This document shows, piece by piece, positions 6,871-10,347 of a stretch of 10,347 bases of DNA. This DNA is from Alphaproteobacteria bacterium. Lineage in GTDB: Bacteria; Pseudomonadota; Alphaproteobacteria; Rickettsiales; JABSSG01. Made by a program: the position numbers and the translations under genes. The stretch lies in contig JAHZKS010000051.1 of NCBI GenBank assembly GCA_022600235.1, forward strand, positions 1-10,347, written 5' to 3'. The notes under the pieces were generated by a model. It searched no databases and was not told the DNA's origin. It was given only the letters and a program-made list of their open reading frames with translations. Numbering within the stretch: position 1 is the stretch's first letter; each line of letters opens with the position of its first letter.

Positions 6871-6886
6871 ATATATTGCAATATAT
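6871..6886 (+). repeat. 16-base perfect palindrome upstream of tRNA-Val
   Basis: ATATATTGCAATATAT is its own reverse complement and ends 18 bases before the tRNA. It falls where a tRNA promoter would be, but I cannot place convincing -35/-10 boxes with good spacing around it. It could be an operator-like site or a chance AT palindrome. Confidence 0.4.
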
Positions 6887-6904
6887 TTCTGGTCCTAATC
6901 ATAA

Positions 6905-6980
6905 GGGCGATTAGCTCAGTTGGTAGAGCGCCTCGTTTACACCGAGATGGTCGGCAGTTCGAATCTGTCATCGCCCACCA
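6905..6980 (+). tRNA. tRNA-Val, anticodon TAC, with encoded CCA
   Basis: A full cloverleaf. The acceptor GGGCGAT (6905-6911) pairs with ATCGCCC (6970-6976), with discriminator A at 6977 and genomic CCA at 6978-6980. The D-arm is GCTC...GAGC; the anticodon loop is TTTACAC (6936-6942) with TAC at 6938-6940; the T-arm contains GTTCGAATC. TAC reads GUN valine codons. The first anticodon-stem position is a C-A mismatch (C6931 with A6947), which I recall in other alphaproteobacterial tRNA-Val genes. A tRNA-Val near lon-hup is also common in that class, though here the MerR-family gene separates them. Confidence 0.97.
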
Positions 6981-7031
6981 CTTTATACCTAAAACACTTC
7001 AGATTGATAATCACTTAAATCAAGTAAATAA

Positions 7032-7076
7032 TTATGGAATGAAAGATTTAGAGTAAAATCTACTGTTGTTCCATAA
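7032..7076. repeat. Nested two-stem hairpin downstream of tRNA-Val
   Basis: The outer arms TTATGGAA (7032-7039) and TTCCATAA (7069-7076) are perfectly complementary. Inside them AGATTT (7044-7049) pairs with AAATCT (7056-7061) around a six-base loop. The internal loop has 4 and 7 bases. There is no T-run on either side, so a standard terminator is unlikely; a structured transcript end, a small RNA or a DNA site are alternatives. Confidence 0.5.
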
Positions 7077-7225
7077 CTTATAGTATACATATATAGCGAG
7101 ATTAAAAAACACTGCACTCACCTCCCGCAATATAGCATTATATTCTAAATAACATATACTCAAAGAATACACAATTACATGCACTTAAGCATCTCCTAAA
7201 CCTTATCTATATTGTGCTATTGAAT

Positions 7226-7255
7226 TTGCTCAATTCCTCATTAGTTGACTATTAT
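7226..7255 (+). promoter_or_regulatory. Candidate promoter for the FG-GAP gene
   Basis: TTGCTC (7226-7231), an 18-base spacer and TATTAT (7250-7255). TTGAAT at 7220-7225 and TATAAA at 7253-7258 are overlapping alternatives. The predicted start near 7262 leaves a leader of about 38 bases before the ATG at 7300. Weak matches in AT-rich DNA. Confidence 0.35.
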
Positions 7256-7284
7256 AAACATTAATGATAAACACTCTCCAAGTA

Positions 7285-7293
7285 AAAGGAGGT
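7285..7293 (+). promoter_or_regulatory. Strong Shine-Dalgarno that sets the FG-GAP gene start
   Basis: AAAGGAGGT is a near-complete anti-16S match; its GGAGG core (7288-7292) is seven bases before ATG 7300. It lies inside the reading frame of the earlier ATG at 7264, which has no ribosome binding site, so 7300 is the real start. It is the strongest such site in the window. Confidence 0.85.
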
Positions 7294-7299
7294 AATATC

Positions 7300-9111
7300 A
7301 TGACACAATCAGTATTTGAACTCTCACAACTTAATTCGACTTATGGCTTTAGAGTAGATGGCCTTAGGGAAGGTGATTTCCTTGGAAGATCAGTGGCGAT
7401 ATTGCAGAATTTTACAATTCAGGGCAATGCTCAATTTGTATCCGGTGCATTTTTAGCATCAGTCGAGGGGGAGGCTCAGGTAGGTCAAGCTTATGTGTTT
7501 TCTGATTCAGGAACTTTAACTATTGATGGAGCTAATTTGGGTGATTGGTTTGGGTATAGCGTTTCTTCTCTTCGTATCAAAAATGAAGAATTTTCTTATT
7601 TGGCTATGACTGCACCAATAGCTAATAATGCATTAGTTACCAATTCTGGAGCTGCTTACATTATTTTTGGCCAAGAAAGTTTTGCTCAAAACACATTTCC
7701 TTCTATTGAATCTTTAGATGGCTCAAATGGTTTTAAATTAATAGGAGAAGGTTTTGATGCGTATACTGGCGCAGGTGGAGTAAAATCTATTGGAGATTGT
7801 AATAATGATGGATTTGATGATTTTGTTATTGGATCTCATTTTCCTGCAATGGAAGAGCCAGGTAGAATTCATATTGTTTTTGGTAAAGAAAATTATCCAT
7901 CAAGTATAAGTCTTGGTAATATGTTACCTCAAGATGGTTTAGAGGTAAGAGGGGTAACTAATGATGGTTTATTTGGTTGGTCTTTCACTAATGGCGACTT
8001 TAATAATGACGGCAGAGTTGACTTAGCTGTTAGTGAATTTGCTAATGATAAAGTGTATGTTTTATTTGGAGGCATTACTCAGCCATTTAAAAATACCGAC
8101 TTAAGTTCTTTAAATCAAGGTGATGGCTCTATCATTTCAAGGAATATAGAAAATGTCAATTTTGGTTATGCTTTAGAAAAAGCGGATATTAACAAAGATG
8201 GAGTTGATGATATTATCATATCTAGTCCGTTAGCAAATTCTGGTGCTGGTCAGGTTCACATTTTATTAGGTAGAAATAATTTTCCGACTTTACTTAATAT
8301 TGATAATGATGTCTTTTTACAAAATTCAATAGTTGTTAACAGTGGAGATGCTTCTAGTAGATTTGGATTCAGCTTGTCTTTTGATTATTCTTTTTTAGCT
8401 GTTGGAGCTCCGATGGCATCACATGAAGCAGAAAACACTGGAAAAATTGTGTTAATAAACACTGATTTCGTGAATGGAAATTCTTTTAATATAACAGATA
8501 ATCCGGATGGGGTATTTTTTATAAATGGAGAGAATGCACAAGATAGACTGGGTTGGTCCGTAGATATAAAACATAATAACTCAACAAGCCACCTTTTGGC
8601 TGGGGCTGTGAGGGCAAATCAGGATACTGGTAGTATGTATATATTGCATTCAAAGGAGATTGCCCAAGAGCTATTCGCGGCAGTAACGACTACTCCTACT
8701 ACGACGGAGACAACAACACCTACTACAACATTAACAAGTACTCCGACAACAACGGTTACTACTACACCTGATGGTGGGTGTGTACCGCTTTCTCAAGCCT
8801 ATAAAACATTTATCATAGGCGATGTGGAGATGTACGGAACTATCAAAATGAATATTCTTGGTGAATATGGTTTAGAGATCAGGGAATTTCAGGTTATCTC
8901 TGCTTATCATGCTACAAATCCTTGCGATATAGAAAACCCATTAATAATAGGTGGCGATAGTGAAAGTAGTGGGTTATATCTTTCAGCATCTGCAACTGAA
9001 AGCGGTTTTGTTGGTGTCCCAGCAGATTTTGATCCAGAGGGTTTCTGTATAAGAGATAATGTAGGTGTCTTGCAAGAAGTTGATTCAATGCCAGATGGGT
9101 TTGGTTGTTAA
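7300..9111 (+). CDS. Integrin-alpha-like FG-GAP beta-propeller protein with Thr-rich linker
   Basis: A 603-residue protein of unknown function. I read seven FG-GAP-type repeats starting near residues 19, 75, 147, 216, 279, 345 and 408, each with an FG/LG-turn and a closing strand such as VYVLFGG or IHIVFGK; seven would make a closed integrin-type propeller. Blades 3, 4 and 5 carry full calcium-loop motifs: DCNNDGFDD (166-174), DFNNDGRVD (233-241) and DINKDGVDD (296-304). Residues 463-490 are a Thr/Pro linker, followed by a domain (491-603) I do not recognise, with Cys494, Cys542, Cys583 and a final Cys603. Such architecture suggests a surface or secreted adhesion protein, but there is no N-terminal signal peptide, lipobox, membrane segment or GGxGxD-type secretion repeat. 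The coding strand is visibly richer in T and G than that of lon or clpX, which could reflect protein composition or transfer. It stands alone, convergent with recG. Confidence 0.88.
   Translation: MTQSVFELSQLNSTYGFRVDGLREGDFLGRSVAILQNFTIQGNAQFVSGAFLASVEGEAQVGQAYVFSDSGTLTIDGANLGDWFGYSVSSLRIKNEEFSYLAMTAPIANNALVTNSGAAYIIFGQESFAQNTFPSIESLDGSNGFKLIGEGFDAYTGAGGVKSIGDCNNDGFDDFVIGSHFPAMEEPGRIHIVFGKENYPSSISLGNMLPQDGLEVRGVTNDGLFGWSFTNGDFNNDGRVDLAVSEFANDKVYVLFGGITQPFKNTDLSSLNQGDGSIISRNIENVNFGYALEKADINKDGVDDIIISSPLANSGAGQVHILLGRNNFPTLLNIDNDVFLQNSIVVNSGDASSRFGFSLSFDYSFLAVGAPMASHEAENTGKIVLINTDFVNGNSFNITDNPDGVFFINGENAQDRLGWSVDIKHNNSTSHLLAGAVRANQDTGSMYILHSKEIAQELFAAVTTTPTTTETTTPTTTLTSTPTTTVTTTPDGGCVPLSQAYKTFIIGDVEMYGTIKMNILGEYGLEIREFQVISAYHATNPCDIENPLIIGGDSESSGLYLSASATESGFVGVPADFDPEGFCIRDNVGVLQEVDSMPDGFGC
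8686..8769 (+). repeat. Coding repeat for a Thr-rich tetrapeptide linker
   Basis: Encodes residues 463-490 of the FG-GAP protein as seven tetrapeptides, mostly TTTx, where x alternates Pro with Glu, Leu or Val (TTTP-TTTE-TTTP-TTTL-TSTP-TTTV-TTTP). This is an 8-residue super-period. ACT, ACG and ACA codons are mixed, so the DNA repeats are diverged. Such linkers are usually extended spacers between surface domains. Confidence 0.85.
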
Positions 9112-9153
9112 TAGAGACAAAAGAATCACTGAACGTCAGATACAAATCTCTAT
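9111..9153. repeat. Inverted repeat between convergent FG-GAP and recG genes
   Basis: ATAGAGA (9111-9117) and TCTCTAT (9147-9153) overlap both stop codons and enclose CTGA-ACG-TCAG (9129-9139). This could be a shared bidirectional transcription end in the 38-base gap, but there is no clear T-run on either strand, so it is not called a terminator. Confidence 0.35.
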
Positions 9154-10347
9154 CCAGCACTAATGAGCTTAAAATTCTCTTTATAGCCAAAAACATTGAG
9201 CAATAACTCTACCTTTTGCTGAGTTTCCTCATTCTCAATATGTGTAAGAATTTCATTAGCATATTTATTTGCCTCAGAAAGCAAGTCAGAATGAAACTCT
9301 AAATCTGCAATTCTAAAGCCAGGAAGACCACTTTGCTTGCTACCTAATATACTCCCACCTCCTCTCAGTTTTAGATCTTGTTCTGCAATATAAAACCCAT
9401 CATTTGATTCTTTCATGATCTTAATCTTCGATACTGACGAATGAGTTAGATTATCAGGCGAATAAAGCATGATGCATTCAGATTGCTTTGTTCCCCGCCC
9501 TACTCTTCCTCGAAGCTGATGTAATTGAGCTAAGCCAAATCTATCTGGGGATTCAATAATCAATAAAGTAGCATCTGGAACATCAACACCTACTTCCACT
9601 ACAGTAGTTGATACTAATATATCGACATCACCAAATGCAAAATCATTCATGGTTTTATCTTTCTCTTCTACAGGAAGTTTACCATGCATTAAACCGACTT
9701 TTCTAGCAAAGCTCTTTTTAAGAAAAACAAAGCGATTCTCTGCTGCTACATTGTCATTATCAACATCTCCTTCGATTAACGGACAAATCCAATATATTTT
9801 TTCTCCTAAACCAATCTTCTTTTTTATAAGTTCTATGATTTTATCAACTTTAGCTTCTTGTAAAGAATAAGTAGTTACTGGCATTCTACCTTTCGGCTTT
9901 CCTGAAAGTATTGATATATCCATATCTCCATACATAGTAAGAGACAACGTTCTAGGTATTGGTGTGGCACTCATAACAAGAACATCAGCATTCTTTCCCT
10001 TACTCATCAAAGACATACGCTGCTGCACACCAAACCTATGCTGCTCATCTATTATTACAAGACCTAAATCTTGAAACTCAACATTATCTTGGAAAATTGC
10101 ATGAGTTCCTATTAATATTCCTATTTCTCCATTATTGAGCTTATCTAATATTATTTGTCTTCTCTTTCCCGTAATTTTTCCCGTTAGCAACTCCACTTTA
10201 ATACCAAAACTCGATAGTGACTTAGAAATCCACGTAAAATGCTGATTTGCCAATATATCAGTTGGAGCCATCAATGCTGCTTGGGAGCCACTTTCAATCA
10301 CATTTAGAATTGCACACAAAGCTACCAATGTTTTTCCACTACCAACA
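9150..10347 (-). CDS. recG: ATP-dependent DNA helicase RecG, N-terminal part beyond the window
   Basis: RecG is a monomeric double-strand DNA translocase that remodels stalled replication forks and Holliday junctions. The visible part is the helicase core and C-terminus. The frame runs off the right edge inside Walker A (VGSGKT, 10346-10329). Further motifs are APTDILANQH (motif Ia), GTHAIFQ, the DEQH box (10049-10038), SATPIPRTL (motif III), TTVVEVGVDVP (motif V) and QLRGRVGRG (motif VI). The RecG C-terminal signature follows: DLKLRGGGSILGSKQSG, then GFRIADLEFHSDLL. The protein ends in LISAG, like alphaproteobacterial RecGs. The start codon and the wedge domain are outside the window. It is convergent with the FG-GAP gene, with 38 bases between stops. 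No lesion is seen. Confidence 0.97.
   Translation of the reverse strand, partial: VGSGKTLVALCAILNVIESGSQAALMAPTDILANQHFTWISKSLSSFGIKVELLTGKITGKRRQIILDKLNNGEIGILIGTHAIFQDNVEFQDLGLVIIDEQHRFGVQQRMSLMSKGKNADVLVMSATPIPRTLSLTMYGDMDISILSGKPKGRMPVTTYSLQEAKVDKIIELIKKKIGLGEKIYWICPLIEGDVDNDNVAAENRFVFLKKSFARKVGLMHGKLPVEEKDKTMNDFAFGDVDILVSTTVVEVGVDVPDATLLIIESPDRFGLAQLHQLRGRVGRGTKQSECIMLYSPDNLTHSSVSKIKIMKESNDGFYIAEQDLKLRGGGSILGSKQSGLPGFRIADLEFHSDLLSEANKYANEILTHIENEETQQKVELLLNVFGYKENFKLISAG

Larger units (their letters stand above)
6981..7299. other. Non-coding stretch between tRNA-Val and the FG-GAP gene
   Basis: About 320 AT-rich bases with no credible coding frame on either strand. It holds one nested hairpin (7032-7076), a candidate promoter near its right end, and the ribosome binding site of the FG-GAP gene. 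tRNA 3' flanks are common integration points, but I see no duplicated tRNA end or integrase here. Confidence 0.7.

Noticed and set aside
6876..6901. TTGCAA ... TAATCA as a tRNA-Val promoter
   Set aside because: The spacer is only 14 bases and the -10 match is poor.
6789..6971. 60-residue frame on the - strand reading MTDSNCRPSRCKRGALPTELI
   Set aside because: It is the antisense of tRNA-Val; this peptide is a well-known spurious call opposite tRNA genes.
7264..7299. Upstream ATG giving a 12-residue longer FG-GAP protein
   Set aside because: It has no ribosome binding site, and a near-perfect Shine-Dalgarno lies within those codons just before ATG 7300.
6981..7299. Possible tRNA-associated integration site
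   Set aside because: No repeat of the tRNA 3' end, no integrase and no phage-like gene can be seen in the window.
8912..9196. 94-residue frame on the - strand across the FG-GAP and recG ends
   Set aside because: It overlaps two well-supported genes, has no ribosome binding site and shows no family resemblance.
9649..9870. 73-residue + strand frame inside recG
   Set aside because: It lies wholly within the conserved RecG helicase core on the opposite strand and is rich in Ser/Phe as expected for a shadow frame.
1..10347. CRISPR array, insertion sequence or toxin-antitoxin pair
   Set aside because: No regularly spaced direct repeats, no transposase and no small paired genes were found on either strand.

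Overview
The window is AT-rich DNA from a proteobacterium, most likely an alphaproteobacterium of Rickettsiales/Holosporales type. The gene order tig-clpP-clpX-lon-hup followed by tRNA-Val(TAC), the ClpP start region reading MNLVPMVV, and a RecG that ends in a short ...SAG tail all fit alphaproteobacterial proteins as I remember them. The order placement is an inference from base composition and these protein features; no database was searched.

Bases 1-5871 hold a proteostasis block on the + strand. It starts with a trigger factor (tig) cut by the left edge. ClpP and ClpX follow, with stop and start codons overlapping in TAATG, then Lon protease and the nucleoid protein HU. Trigger factor folds new chains, ClpXP and Lon degrade damaged or tagged proteins, and HU packages DNA. 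Lon has a candidate heat-shock-type promoter overlapping the end of clpX plus a sigma-70-like promoter. hup has its own candidate promoter, a leader with two inverted repeats, and a very clear intrinsic terminator.

Bases 5940-6904 hold a lone MerR-family regulator with a C-terminal TipAS drug-recognition domain. Its promoter has the 19-base spacer typical of MerR-controlled promoters, so it is probably autoregulated. An internal in-frame ATG after a strong Shine-Dalgarno could produce the TipAS domain alone, as described for Streptomyces tipA. It is followed by tandem hairpins and several short perfect palindromes.

Bases 6905-6980 are tRNA-Val(TAC) with an encoded CCA. A roughly 320-base non-coding stretch with one nested hairpin follows. 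Bases 7300-9111 encode the accessory gene of the window: a 603-residue integrin-alpha-like FG-GAP protein. It has seven readable beta-propeller blades, a Thr/Pro tetrapeptide linker and an unrecognised Cys-containing C-terminal domain, but no visible signal peptide. Convergent to it on the - strand is recG, cut by the right edge just inside its Walker A motif. I see no CRISPR array, insertion sequence or integrase. The items most worth following are the FG-GAP protein and the possible two-product TipAS regulator.
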